NCBI RefSeq assembly: GCF_030161235.1
Contig: NZ_BSPW01000005.1
Span: 1-64,000 of the forward strand
Source: Vibrio zhanjiangensis
GTDB taxonomy: Bacteria; Pseudomonadota; Gammaproteobacteria; Enterobacterales; Vibrionaceae
Direction: 5' to 3'
DNA: 64,000 nt
In this document: positions 24,929 to 33,817 of the stretch, in pieces
How positions within the stretch are numbered: the first letter of the stretch is position 1
Layout: each line of letters starts with the position of its first letter
Translations under genes and position numbers: made by a program
Notes under the pieces: generated by a model
Told to the model about the DNA's origin: nothing
Database searches by the model: none
The model's input: the letters and a program-made list of their open reading frames with translations, nothing else

Positions 24929-25978
24929 TTATCTTTGCAGTGGGGCATTGACATGGTGAAGAATAATTTTAAGTGCACCATTGAGGCGCTTCATCTCTTC
25001 ATCACTACCTTTCAGATCAGGATGATAAATTTTGCATAGTTGTTTGTAGCGAATTTTGATGTTCTTTTCGTTCGGAATAGCATTGATCTGAAAGCCAAAT
25101 AAAGCGCAGGCGAGGGAAAGCTTTTGATCTTTTGCTGGAGTGACGGGGGCCGATTTAGTCGTAGTGTGTTGCTGTGAAGATTGAATTTTTTTGAATTGTC
25201 GATATAGGGTCTCTAACTGCTTTTTCTGCTGAGTAAGCTGGTGGCTTTTTTCTGCTAACTGAGCCTGTAGATCACGTTTCTCGGTATCTGTGTCTGTACC
25301 AAATTTTCCTACTTGAAGAGAAAGGTTACGTAACTTCATCTTATACCAAATGATAACCATAATAAGGAGGAGAGAGAAACCTAGAAGCGTATAGATTAGG
25401 CTGTCGTTATTTACCGATGAACCAAAGACTTGTTTAGCGATGGGATCGAGCTTAAGACTAAGATCATTAAACTGAATTTCTAATTGCTCTATTGAGGATA
25501 TTTGCTTGGCTCTTTGAGCATTAAATTTTTTTTCGAGTACAACAGCATAAGCCTCCTCTGCCTGCTTGTTGCCCGCCAATGCCGTGCGATACCATACTTC
25601 GGCTAAATCTAGACTCTTGGGTAACTCAGGTAAACTCTCATAGACTTTACCTAAATTAATTTGTGCCTCTGTACTGCCTTCTAGGGCGAGTCGAGTTAAC
25701 CAATATATGGCCTCTTGAATGTCTCGTTTTGAAGCACCTTCCTCAAGGTAAAGAGTGGCTAGTCGCGCAGCAGCCTGAGAGCTGCCATTGTTGGCTGCTT
25801 GTTCAAACCAATACAGAGCGTCAACGCGAGAAGTTGCAGAGGAAGTGGTTAGATATCTTTCAGCAAGCTGAATTTGAGCCTGAACGTCATTGTTCTGCGC
25901 TTTGGTTGTTAAAGCGTCAATAGATTGTGCTCCACAAAAAGTGCAGAACAATAGCAATGAAAAGCTGACAAATTTCAA
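24929..25978 (-). CDS. Sel1-repeat, transmembrane, J-domain protein
   Basis: A 349-residue protein with an unusual order of parts: a signal peptide (KFVSFSLLLFCTFCGAQS), Sel1-like TPR repeats in the periplasmic region (about residues 20-155; the repeated A-x-x-Y-x-x-A and G-x-x-x-A-Q patterns are plain), a membrane segment (about 198-214), a charged coiled coil (about 225-270) and a C-terminal J domain with the HPD tripeptide in CKIYHPDLKG (about 311-320). It probably recruits cytoplasmic DnaK to a membrane-tethered client, with the Sel1 part sensing partners outside. Apparently monocistronic. Confidence 0.8.
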   Translation of the reverse strand: MKFVSFSLLLFCTFCGAQSIDALTTKAQNNDVQAQIQLAERYLTTSSATSRVDALYWFEQAANNGSSQAAARLATLYLEEGASKRDIQEAIYWLTRLALEGSTEAQINLGKVYESLPELPKSLDLAEVWYRTALAGNKQAEEAYAVVLEKKFNAQRAKQISSIEQLEIQFNDLSLKLDPIAKQVFGSSVNNDSLIYTLLGFSLLLIMVIIWYKMKLRNLSLQVGKFGTDTDTEKRDLQAQLAEKSHQLTQQKKQLETLYRQFKKIQSSQQHTTTKSAPVTPAKDQKLSLACALFGFQINAIPNEKNIKIRYKQLCKIYHPDLKGSDEEMKRLNGALKIILHHVNAPLQR

Positions 25979-26075
25979 GGCATTCCTTGCGAATTAAGCT
26001 GACCGACCTGACCTATAGTGTAATGTATTTCTCTAATAATGAGAAAAAGACAGTAATAAGTCAGATCGATGCCTT

Positions 26076-26744
26076 TTATTTGAGTGGCAGGATTTTGATT
26101 TCCACTCGACGGTTACAAGCTCGCCCTTCAGTAGTGTCGTTAGAGCAAATAGGAAAACGTTCGCCGTTACCGCGAGCAATGGCTCTACCAGAGGCAACGC
26201 CTTGCGAGATGAGATAAGAGCGTACGGATTCAGCTCTTCGCTCAGAGAGCACTTGGTTTGTCGTATCACTACCAGTACTATCAGTATGACCTTCGATAAC
26301 TAAGCTAGTATCAGGGTATTCAACCAAGATTTTGGCCACACCTTGGAGGGTTTTGTGGATGCTTGAATCAAGGTTGTAATCGTTTGATTGAAAGCCAATG
26401 CCATTTTCCATACGGAGCATAAGCTGATTTTCACCCACGCGCTCAACTTGGACACCAGAGTTTAATAGCTCTTTTCTCAATGCTGCTTCTTGTTGATCGA
26501 AGTAATAACCTACACCACCACCAATGGCAGCCCCACCAGCAGCGCCAATTAACGCATGTTGGCGACGTTCGGTTGCGTCATCACCAGTGGCTAGGCCTAC
26601 AGCAGCACCCGCAAGTGCACCCATTAGTGCCCCTTTAGTCGCTGAGTTTGTCTCGCTTTCACCGGTTGTTGCATTTTCGCGTTGGGTTGCTTGGCAACCA
26701 GAGAGCAAGGCAGTTACCACCACTGCTAAAGCTAATTTATTCAC
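26076..26744 (-). CDS. OmpA-like lipoprotein with glycine zipper
   Basis: A 222-residue lipoprotein. The lipobox LLSGC ends the signal peptide (residues 13-17). Residues 38-85 are a glycine-zipper region (GALAGAAVGLATG, then GAAGGAAIGGGVG). The C-terminal OmpA domain (about 110-222) includes the peptidoglycan-binding motif EGHTDSTGSDTTNQVLSERR, with the expected D and R residues. It probably bridges the outer membrane and the cell wall, like the YiaD family. Stands alone. The same bases read on the plus strand give an unlikely ORF. Confidence 0.92.
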   Translation of the reverse strand: MNKLALAVVVTALLSGCQATQRENATTGESETNSATKGALMGALAGAAVGLATGDDATERRQHALIGAAGGAAIGGGVGYYFDQQEAALRKELLNSGVQVERVGENQLMLRMENGIGFQSNDYNLDSSIHKTLQGVAKILVEYPDTSLVIEGHTDSTGSDTTNQVLSERRAESVRSYLISQGVASGRAIARGNGERFPICSNDTTEGRACNRRVEIKILPLK

Positions 26745-26911
26745 AAAACATCTCCATGTATGGTCATTTTTGGGGTGTACCAGTGTGCAAATTTCGGTAC
26801 CAAACCAATTAATGCCTTGGTTGATATTTATGTCAATTAATCATGCATCAATTTACTGAATATTTGCTAGCTTCAGACATAAGTGGTTGGTATTTGACCA
26901 CCTTTCGTAAA

Positions 26912-27607
26912 CTACGGAGATTTTTTACTGAGCTTTTTGGGAGCCTGTGTCCCGTTAATAGGGCGGCTAACAGATACAGAACGACCTTTCTTGAGGCCGA
27001 CTTCATAATCAGCGGTCAAGTTTTTCATTGCTTCCTTAAGCTGCTTTTTGAACGTTTCTCTATCTATGTTCTTAAATTCTTTGTCGATATAATCGTCAAT
27101 TTTTTTGCACGATTCTTCATCTGGGTTGATCATTGGCAATTTTTCAAGTGCACCTTCGACCCAACCGGAGACGAACGAGTTAACACGGCGAGTGACTTCA
27201 GCATTGGATGTGCCAGTACCGGCGAAGCTGTTACGAAATTTGCCTGACTGTTCGTTTAGTTCGCGATAAACAATATCAAAGGCAAAAGCTGCAAATATAG
27301 CCCGGTCTGCTTCGCCAATAAACTCGGCTCTTTTTAGCCCTTTGTGATTGGTGAGCACAGCTTCAACACCAAATTTTGTGTTGATACCACGAATAATACG
27401 CAGCAAGGTAGAGCTAATACTGGAGGGAAGAAGATGTGTCGATTGAGTTTTGCCCATTTTGATGAATTCAATATCATCTTTATCTAAGCCGTATTTGAGC
27501 ATGAGACGATGCGCCATTTTTATCGCATTCGCGGCTTCATTTACATTAGCAGAGTTACCAAGTTCAAGACATTTCGCAATCTTTTTTAGGGCTTTTTGTT
27601 TATCCAT
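26912..27607 (-). CDS. DUF2786 family protein
   Basis: About 231 residues. The N-terminal KQKALKKIAKCLELGNSANVNEAANAIKMAHRLMLKYGL (in pieces: KIAKCLELG, NEAANAIKMAHRLM) is the DUF2786 helical domain. The central part has a conserved IIRGINTKFGVEA followed by EFIGEADRAIFAAFAFDIVY. The C-terminal 25 residues are basic. The start at 27607 follows family layout; the frame opens at 27637. The function of DUF2786 proteins is unknown; some are carried by phages and plasmids. Confidence 0.8.
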   Translation of the reverse strand: MDKQKALKKIAKCLELGNSANVNEAANAIKMAHRLMLKYGLDKDDIEFIKMGKTQSTHLLPSSISSTLLRIIRGINTKFGVEAVLTNHKGLKRAEFIGEADRAIFAAFAFDIVYRELNEQSGKFRNSFAGTGTSNAEVTRRVNSFVSGWVEGALEKLPMINPDEESCKKIDDYIDKEFKNIDRETFKKQLKEAMKNLTADYEVGLKKGRSVSVSRPINGTQAPKKLSKKSP

Positions 27608-27756
27608 CGACAACCAGAGATTCTTACCATTTTGCAAATAAGTCGATTATTTTAACTCTTCTGACACTAAAACGAAACTCTTGAAATGAGAATATGACTA
27701 TAGAAAAACGAGTTAGCCGCTCGGATTGAGCGGCTGAATATTGATGGGTTTAAGGA

Positions 27757-28437
27757 TTAAATGCCTAGGTCATCCATTAAATCTGAGGCTTGTGAGTTTG
27801 ATTTATCTTTCTTTTCTTTCTCTTCTTTCACATTCATTAAGGCCTGTTCGAGAATGGAATCTGGGCTTTCTTCTTCGTGAGACTCAAACTCTTCGAGTTG
27901 AATAAACTCAGTTTTATCCATGGCGAGCTCTAAATAGAAAATGTTGCCTTTCTCGGTAGAAAACGTCACTCTGCGTGCTTGAGGGCGATCCAGATTGGTG
28001 TCTACTGACAAGATGACCTGTTTATTTAAGGTCAGCATTTTAGGTTGGTTTTGCGTAATATGGGTCTGGAGGTCTTTTCTGATTTGGTTGGTAAAGCCGC
28101 CGACAATTTGGTTCATGAGCTCACCCAACACGTCTGCAACCTCATCTGAGGTGTGTAATGTTGCAAGTTCCTCTTCAGGCATGCCCATGTGACGCATATA
28201 GTTGGTATAAATTTCTAGTGCCGCTTTTGAAGTGAAGTTGATGACCACCAATCCAGAGAAACCGCCATCAAACAGGACGAAACAACCAAAGTCTGGTTTG
28301 AGCCCTGTTTTGGTGATTTTTTGCACCATTGCAGAATAATGGATGTCAGAGTCGGTTGCCTCACTGAGTATGCTTGATACGGATTGACAGAGTTTTAAAA
28401 GAATGTCTTCTGTGGTGATGATTTGATTTTTTTTCAT
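27757..28437 (-). CDS. DUF3334 protein (CheX/CheC-like fold)
   Basis: A 226-residue protein of a family found mostly in Vibrionaceae and close marine relatives. The centre (DEVADVLGELMNQIVGGFTNQIRK, in parts about residues 97-120) has the ELMNQI helix of CheX/CheC-type phosphatases. The C-terminal 40 residues are acidic and Lys/Glu-rich. No signal peptide. A chemotaxis-like phosphatase role is a fold-based guess only. The start has good family agreement. Confidence 0.82.
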   Translation of the reverse strand: MKKNQIITTEDILLKLCQSVSSILSEATDSDIHYSAMVQKITKTGLKPDFGCFVLFDGGFSGLVVINFTSKAALEIYTNYMRHMGMPEEELATLHTSDEVADVLGELMNQIVGGFTNQIRKDLQTHITQNQPKMLTLNKQVILSVDTNLDRPQARRVTFSTEKGNIFYLELAMDKTEFIQLEEFESHEEESPDSILEQALMNVKEEKEKKDKSNSQASDLMDDLGI

Positions 28438-28639
28438 TGATGGCTCTCTTGTAAAAAATACGTACTAACTAACTCATAATGACTAAGTGTGGATAAGAAA
28501 TTAGATTAGTGCCATGTTGAAATCGTATTTCTGTTTTATTCGCCGTTTCAAATGTTGTAAAGTGACGAAAATCATAAAATATTATCCATTTATTGGGACC
28601 CTTTACTGTTAGGAACAGTAAGGCAGGGGCAGGAAGCAA

Positions 28640-31600
28640 ATGTTACCAAGATTACATTCTCAATCTGATGTCGATCCGGTTGTTCTCAATTTTCTCGAAG
28701 CACTCAAAAATGCAGGCTTTGAAGGAGATATTGAAAGTCAGTATTCTAGTCGGTTGGCTGTGGCGACTGACAATAGCGTTTATCAACAGTTACCACAGTC
28801 TGTGGTTCACCCTAAATCGACACAAGACGTTGTTTTAATAGGTAAGCTAAGTACTCAGGAAAAATATGAGCGCATTACCTTTTCTCCGCGTGGAGGTGGA
28901 ACCGGTACTAATGGCCAATCTCTCAATCGTGGCATTATGGTTGATTTGTCTCGTCACATGAATAAAGTGCTCGAAATCAATCAAGAGCAAGGGTGGGTAA
29001 GAGTACAAACTGGTGTGATCAAAGATCAGTTAAATGATGTCATTAGGCCTTATGGCTACTTCTTTTCACCAGATCTCTCCACCAGTAACCGTGCGACGAT
29101 AGGAGGTATGATAAACACAGATGCCTCCGGACAAGGCTCACTAAAATACGGAAAAACATCCGATCATGTTTTGTCTGTCCAAGCTGTGCTTATCGATGGC
29201 TCACTGCTCGAATCGGATCTATCTCAAGGCGAGCCAAAGCAAGAAGATTACGCCAGTCGTGCGTTAAAGATAACAGAGCAGATTTGCCGTGAAAAACGTC
29301 AGAAAATCAAAGCGAAGTTCCCACCACTGAATCGATTTTTAACGGGTTATGATCTCAGCAATGCCATCAATGAGGAAAAAGATTCGTTCGATATTACTCG
29401 AGTACTCTGTGGTGCAGAAGGTTCACTGGCTTTTATTACTGAGGCTAAACTCAACCTTACTCCCATTCCTAAGGTCAGAATTTTAGTTAATGTTAAATAC
29501 AACAGTTTTGATTCGGCACTGCGTAATGCACCTTTGATGGTTCAAGCTAACGCATTATCCGTGGAAACTATCGACTCAAAAGTGTTGAATTTGGCTAAGC
29601 AAGATATTGTGTGGCATACGGTGAGTGATTTGCTGACGGATGTCCCTGGCAAAGAGATGCAAGGCATTAACATGGTCGAATATGCTGGGCATGATGCTAA
29701 GGAAATCGATCAGCAACTCAACGCGTTGACACAAAGACTTGATGAAATGATTGCGTCAGAGCAGGCAGGTGTAATCGGCTATCAGGTGTGTCGTGATCTC
29801 GCGAGCATTGGTCGTATCTATAACATGCGTAAAAAAGCGGTCGGCTTGCTTGGGGCAACCAAAGGGCGTGCTAAGCCTGTTGCTTTTGCCGAAGACACCT
29901 GCGTTCCTCCAGAAAACCTAGCCGATTTTATTGCTGAATTTCGACAACTACTCGATGCTCATTCTCTCTCCTACGGTATGTTCGGTCATGTTGATGCCGG
30001 CGTATTACATGTGCGTCCTGCTCTTGATTTATGCGATCCTAAACAAGAAACCCTCATGCATGAAATCTCGGATCAAGTGGTGAAACTGGTGTCCAAATAC
30101 GGTGGTTTGATGTGGGGAGAGCACGGTAAGGGGTTTCGCTCTGAATATGGTCCTGAGTTTTTTGGCGATGAATTATTTACCGAATTGAGGCGTGTTAAAG
30201 CTGCTTTTGATCCTCATAATAAAATGAATCCGGGAAAAATCTGTACACCACTTGATAGCCAAGCGGAGCTGGTTAAGGTCGCAGCAGTTAAACGAGGGTA
30301 TTACGATCGCCAAATCGATGTGGAAGTCCGAGACAGCTTCAAGCAAGCGATGGAGTGTAACGGCAACGGTTTATGTTTTAACTACGACAAAGCATCACCA
30401 ATGTGCCCTTCAATGAAGGTTACAGCAGATAGACGCCACTCACCAAAAGGTCGGGCGGGTTTAGTCAGGGAGTGGTTAAGGCAGCTCACCGAACAGGGCG
30501 TAGATATTCTTGATATGGAGAAACAAATACTGTCAGGTACAGTATCAGTAAAGTCAATGATTGGACGAGTACGTAATACGCTCTCTAGACATAAAGACTA
30601 TGACTTTTCTCATGAAGTATTGGAAGCAATGAATGGCTGTTTGGCATGCAAAGCCTGTGCGACTCAGTGTCCTATTAAAGTTGATGTACCAAGCTTTCGT
30701 TCTCGTTTTTTAAATATTTATTATTCTCGCTATCAACGTCCAGTGAAAGATTATCTTGTTGCGAATATCGAATCATTGCTGCCACTCATGGCGAAAACAC
30801 CACATTTTGTTAACGGGGTTTTGAGTCAGAATTGGGTGCAGAAATTGACCACTTCTGTGGTTGGCTATACTGATCTTCCTTTGATGTCAGTACCGACGCT
30901 TGACGCAAGAATGAGCATCTATAAAAGATTTAATTTGGACGAACTGACACGCCTATCTGCTGATGATAAGGCTAATCATGTGGTTATTGTGCAAGATCCG
31001 TTCACCAGCTATTACGATGCGGATGTCGTAGAAGACTTTGCAAAACTGCTTATTAAACTTGGAAAAACGCCCGTTTTACTGCCATTTAAGCCTAATGGCA
31101 AAGCTCAACACGTTAAGGGTTTTTTGAAGCGATTTGCGCATACAGCCGAAACTACAGCGGACTTTTTGCGTCAAGTCGCTAACTGCAACCTACCCATGGT
31201 TGGTGTTGACCCTGCACTTGTCCTTTGTTACAGAGATGAATACAACGAAGTCTTGGGAGAAAAACGAGGGGATTTCAAAGTTCTCAATGTTCACGAGTGG
31301 CTAGAACCGAGACTCGAAGAGTTTGAAGCTACTGCTTCGAAACCAGCGGAACCTTGGTATTTGTTTTCTCATTGTACTGAAAAGACAAAAATGCCCAATG
31401 CTGAAAAAGAATGGGGCAGGATATTCACTCATTTTGGGGCAACTCTCAATACCGTACCGGTTGGCTGCTGCGGTATGGCGGGTACATTTGGCCATGAGGT
31501 CGATAAACTTGACATGTCTCGAGATATCTATGGTTTAAGTTGGAAACCCCAGATAGAGCAGTTGCCTAAAGATCGATGCCTTGTTACGGGTTATTCTTGT

Positions 31601-31672
31601 CGAAGTCAGGTTAAGCGGTTTGATAGCACCAAAATGCAGCACCCACTGCAAGCATTACTAAAGATTGTGTGA
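28640..31672 (+). CDS. ydiJ: YdiJ-type FAD and 4Fe-4S oxidoreductase
   Basis: A 1010-residue cytoplasmic enzyme, close to the 1018 of E. coli YdiJ, a D-2-hydroxyglutarate dehydrogenase-type protein. The N-terminal FAD domain has SPRGGGTGTNGQSLN (about residues 82-96). The vanillyl-alcohol-oxidase C-terminal domain follows, with FGHVDAGVLHVRP (about 449-461) and WGEHGKGFRSEYG. The Fe-S region contains CLACKACATQCPIKVD (about 670-685), and the C-terminal CCG-like domain ends with CCGMAGTFGHE. AGGA six bases before the ATG supports the start. It likely passes electrons to the quinone pool. Confidence 0.9.
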   Translation: MLPRLHSQSDVDPVVLNFLEALKNAGFEGDIESQYSSRLAVATDNSVYQQLPQSVVHPKSTQDVVLIGKLSTQEKYERITFSPRGGGTGTNGQSLNRGIMVDLSRHMNKVLEINQEQGWVRVQTGVIKDQLNDVIRPYGYFFSPDLSTSNRATIGGMINTDASGQGSLKYGKTSDHVLSVQAVLIDGSLLESDLSQGEPKQEDYASRALKITEQICREKRQKIKAKFPPLNRFLTGYDLSNAINEEKDSFDITRVLCGAEGSLAFITEAKLNLTPIPKVRILVNVKYNSFDSALRNAPLMVQANALSVETIDSKVLNLAKQDIVWHTVSDLLTDVPGKEMQGINMVEYAGHDAKEIDQQLNALTQRLDEMIASEQAGVIGYQVCRDLASIGRIYNMRKKAVGLLGATKGRAKPVAFAEDTCVPPENLADFIAEFRQLLDAHSLSYGMFGHVDAGVLHVRPALDLCDPKQETLMHEISDQVVKLVSKYGGLMWGEHGKGFRSEYGPEFFGDELFTELRRVKAAFDPHNKMNPGKICTPLDSQAELVKVAAVKRGYYDRQIDVEVRDSFKQAMECNGNGLCFNYDKASPMCPSMKVTADRRHSPKGRAGLVREWLRQLTEQGVDILDMEKQILSGTVSVKSMIGRVRNTLSRHKDYDFSHEVLEAMNGCLACKACATQCPIKVDVPSFRSRFLNIYYSRYQRPVKDYLVANIESLLPLMAKTPHFVNGVLSQNWVQKLTTSVVGYTDLPLMSVPTLDARMSIYKRFNLDELTRLSADDKANHVVIVQDPFTSYYDADVVEDFAKLLIKLGKTPVLLPFKPNGKAQHVKGFLKRFAHTAETTADFLRQVANCNLPMVGVDPALVLCYRDEYNEVLGEKRGDFKVLNVHEWLEPRLEEFEATASKPAEPWYLFSHCTEKTKMPNAEKEWGRIFTHFGATLNTVPVGCCGMAGTFGHEVDKLDMSRDIYGLSWKPQIEQLPKDRCLVTGYSCRSQVKRFDSTKMQHPLQALLKIV

Positions 31673-31680
31673 ATGATCTG

Positions 31681-31710
31681 GCCCAGCACACTGTGCTGGG
31701 CTATTTTTTT
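31681..31710 (+). terminator. Rho-independent terminator after ydiJ
   Basis: GCCCAGCAC-ACT-GTGCTGGGC followed by TATTTTTTTAT. This is the best classical terminator in the window. It lies eight bases past the ydiJ stop and forces the start of the next gene to be downstream of it. Confidence 0.92.
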
Positions 31711-31738
31711 ATATAAGGCAGTCAGGTCGGTATGGAAT

Positions 31739-32200
31739 ATGAAAAGTCTTGAACGAAAGCTTCCTCCACCACTTGTTTTTATCATTTTGTGTTTAGCGGT
31801 TAAATTTACCAGCAATGAATTTAAAACCTTGTCTGTTCATTTGCCGTTTGCTCACATCGTATTGATAGCGTGCCTTGTAGTATCGGCACTTATTGGTTTT
31901 GCGGGTGTTTATGAGTTTAGAAAAGCGAAGACAACTATTCATCCTATTCAGGTAAAGCAAGCGTCAAAGGTTGTTGATACAGGTGTATTTTCGTTTACTA
32001 GAAATCCAATGTACTTAAGTATGTTCGTTTTGCTGTTTGGTTTTGCTTATTGGCAGCAAAATATTTTAAGTATGCTGATTACATCTACTTTTATATTCTA
32101 CATTAATCGATTTCAAATTTTGCCGGAGGAAGAGGCTTTAGAGGAGTTATTTGGAGCAACCTATGTGGATTATAAGCAGCGTGTTAGGCGTTGGATATAA
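31739..32200 (+). CDS. ICMT-like (isoprenylcysteine O-methyltransferase family) membrane protein
   Basis: About 153 residues with three to four hydrophobic segments. The family motif VDTGVFSFTRNPMYLSMFVLL (about residues 81-101, the TRNPMY element) and the C-terminal EEEALEELFGATYVDYKQRVRRW (catalytic-side E, then Y-x-x-Y) are clear. These enzymes methylate using SAM, but the bacterial substrates are unknown, and phospholipid N-methyltransferases have the same layout. The start at 31739 is chosen because the upstream ATG at 31673 lies before the ydiJ terminator. Confidence 0.85.
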   Translation: MKSLERKLPPPLVFIILCLAVKFTSNEFKTLSVHLPFAHIVLIACLVVSALIGFAGVYEFRKAKTTIHPIQVKQASKVVDTGVFSFTRNPMYLSMFVLLFGFAYWQQNILSMLITSTFIFYINRFQILPEEEALEELFGATYVDYKQRVRRWI

Positions 32201-32206
32201 AAGATA

Positions 32207-32240
32207 AGTCCCACATGTTTGTGGAACTTTTCTTTTGCTC
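32207..32240 (+). terminator. Weak terminator between convergent genes
   Basis: GTCCCACA-TGTT-TGTGGAAC, with one mismatch, followed by TTTTCTTTT. It lies seven bases past the ICMT-like gene stop. Confidence 0.6.
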
Positions 32241-32242
32241 GT

Positions 32243-32968
32243 TTAAGCTGCTTGGTTGAGCTGTGCTAGAAAGGTTTTTTTACGTTCGTTGAAACGAGAT
32301 ACTAGCCCATCGATATCGTCTTGACTGTATTCTTTTAGGCCGCTAGCGACCATTCTCTTTATCCCTTTCCCAACAATGTCAACGCCTTGTTTAAAGTCAA
32401 AGTTTAGCGTAACTACACCTCGCTTACCGTCAACATCAAAAGTTGCGCTATTAAATTCAACTTCTGGGTTGCAGATGTCTAAACGCGAGAATTCCACTTC
32501 CATGCTTTCATAGATAACTAATGGTCGTTGGCAATTGATCATCATTTGTTGTTCTTGCATGAGTGGAACCATGATATGGGGAAAGTTCATTCCTGAAAAC
32601 TGAACATAGTTGGTGACCACATGCTCAACAAAAGCGGGGTCTTGATTTATCTCCCCCTCACGATCCATTTGCAAGTACTCTTTACCATTAGCATCAACCA
32701 CGCTTGCCTGCCTGTCGCATTTTTTTTCGATATGCAGAGCGATGCCATCACTGACCATTCCTGAAAAATCAAAACGCATTTTCTGGCTGACACCTTGTTT
32801 TTTCAGCAGTACAGCGAATAGAAGATCTCCCGGTACACAGAAGCGCTTGTTATCTTCATCATGAATTGGATTGAAGTCACCAGCGACTACCTTGGCAAAA
32901 TGACTTGCCTGTTGGCGGGTAAACTCGAACTGATTGCCATTGCTAGAAAAATAGGGTTCTAAAAACAT
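32243..32968 (-). CDS. DUF3581 protein (hot-dog-like)
   Basis: A 241-residue soluble protein of the DUF3581 family. The segment RQQASHFAKVVAGDFNPIHDED (about residues 18-39) resembles the MaoC/hot-dog dehydratase active site (A-G-D-x-N-P-I-H), which supports a hot-dog fold. The rest has no catalytic motifs that I recognise. The substrate is unknown. It is found widely in Vibrio and Shewanella. Confidence 0.83.
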   Translation of the reverse strand: MFLEPYFSSNGNQFEFTRQQASHFAKVVAGDFNPIHDEDNKRFCVPGDLLFAVLLKKQGVSQKMRFDFSGMVSDGIALHIEKKCDRQASVVDANGKEYLQMDREGEINQDPAFVEHVVTNYVQFSGMNFPHIMVPLMQEQQMMINCQRPLVIYESMEVEFSRLDICNPEVEFNSATFDVDGKRGVVTLNFDFKQGVDIVGKGIKRMVASGLKEYSQDDIDGLVSRFNERKKTFLAQLNQAA

Positions 32969-33817
32969 AACTTACGCTAATTAGCCAAAACTGAGTTGAA
33001 TTATATATGAGGTTTTCAGTTCAATGGTCCATCCAGTGACAGGTTGCATTGGTGACACCACTATCTGGGGATACAGGGAGCAACCCGCACAAAAGTTGCT
33101 CTTTGCCAATCTTATGAAAAAACTTTCTCAAAAATGTGCAGAATATCAAACATAATTATTACTTGTGACTTATTATACCTTTGATTAATGTGTTATAAGT
33201 TAATTGATTTAAATAGTTTATGAAATGTGAGGGCAATTCGATAGTTAATAAATCAAATGTTGTTCATATGAGTCACAAATTTATATAGACAGAAGTATAG
33301 ACTTTCTCAACGTTTATTTCGCTAAATTCAATTGGATTTGTGATGGCGCTGATATATTGGTCATTTGAAAAAGCTATTTATAACAGGCATTTGCGGATGA
33401 TTGTTTGAGGCGGTACGTCTGTATGAAAATCATAAACTTACCAAATTAGTTCAGTTAAGCTGAATTTTATAAAACCTACATACTAAGACTATAAATATTA
33501 ATTGAAGAAAATCTCATATTTCTTTGATATTAAATTTTGAGGATCAAATAAATCATAACAACTATTTAAACCATCTTTAGCTTAGCCAAAATAACAAATT
33601 TTTGAATAGGTATCACATTGTAATATTAAAATTTTCTAGGCATTTTTGTGTCTCAATATCCCATCGTGATCCTTTTTACTTCTCAAGCACTCTGTTGTTT
33701 TTTTGAAATTAATACAAACGCAATAAGTTCGTCTGTTATGGGAAGTTTCAGTAAGGAAGCTGATTGATTTGTTAGCGCGAGCGAAGAAATCTATTCAAAT
33801 CTAGTTAGGAAAATCAA
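32969..33817. other. 849-base AT-rich region upstream of the ART operon
   Basis: No ORF with a ribosome binding site was found on either strand. From about 33120 to 33790 the sequence is very AT-rich with many A- and T-tracts, unlike the coding sequence on either side. This pattern is typical of H-NS-silenced acquired DNA. The operon promoter must be here. No specific operator was recognised. Confidence 0.6.

Noticed and set aside
26524..27247. Plus-strand open frames opposite the OmpA-like lipoprotein and DUF2786 genes
   Set aside because: They are shadows of the real minus-strand genes, with no ribosome sites and no family features.
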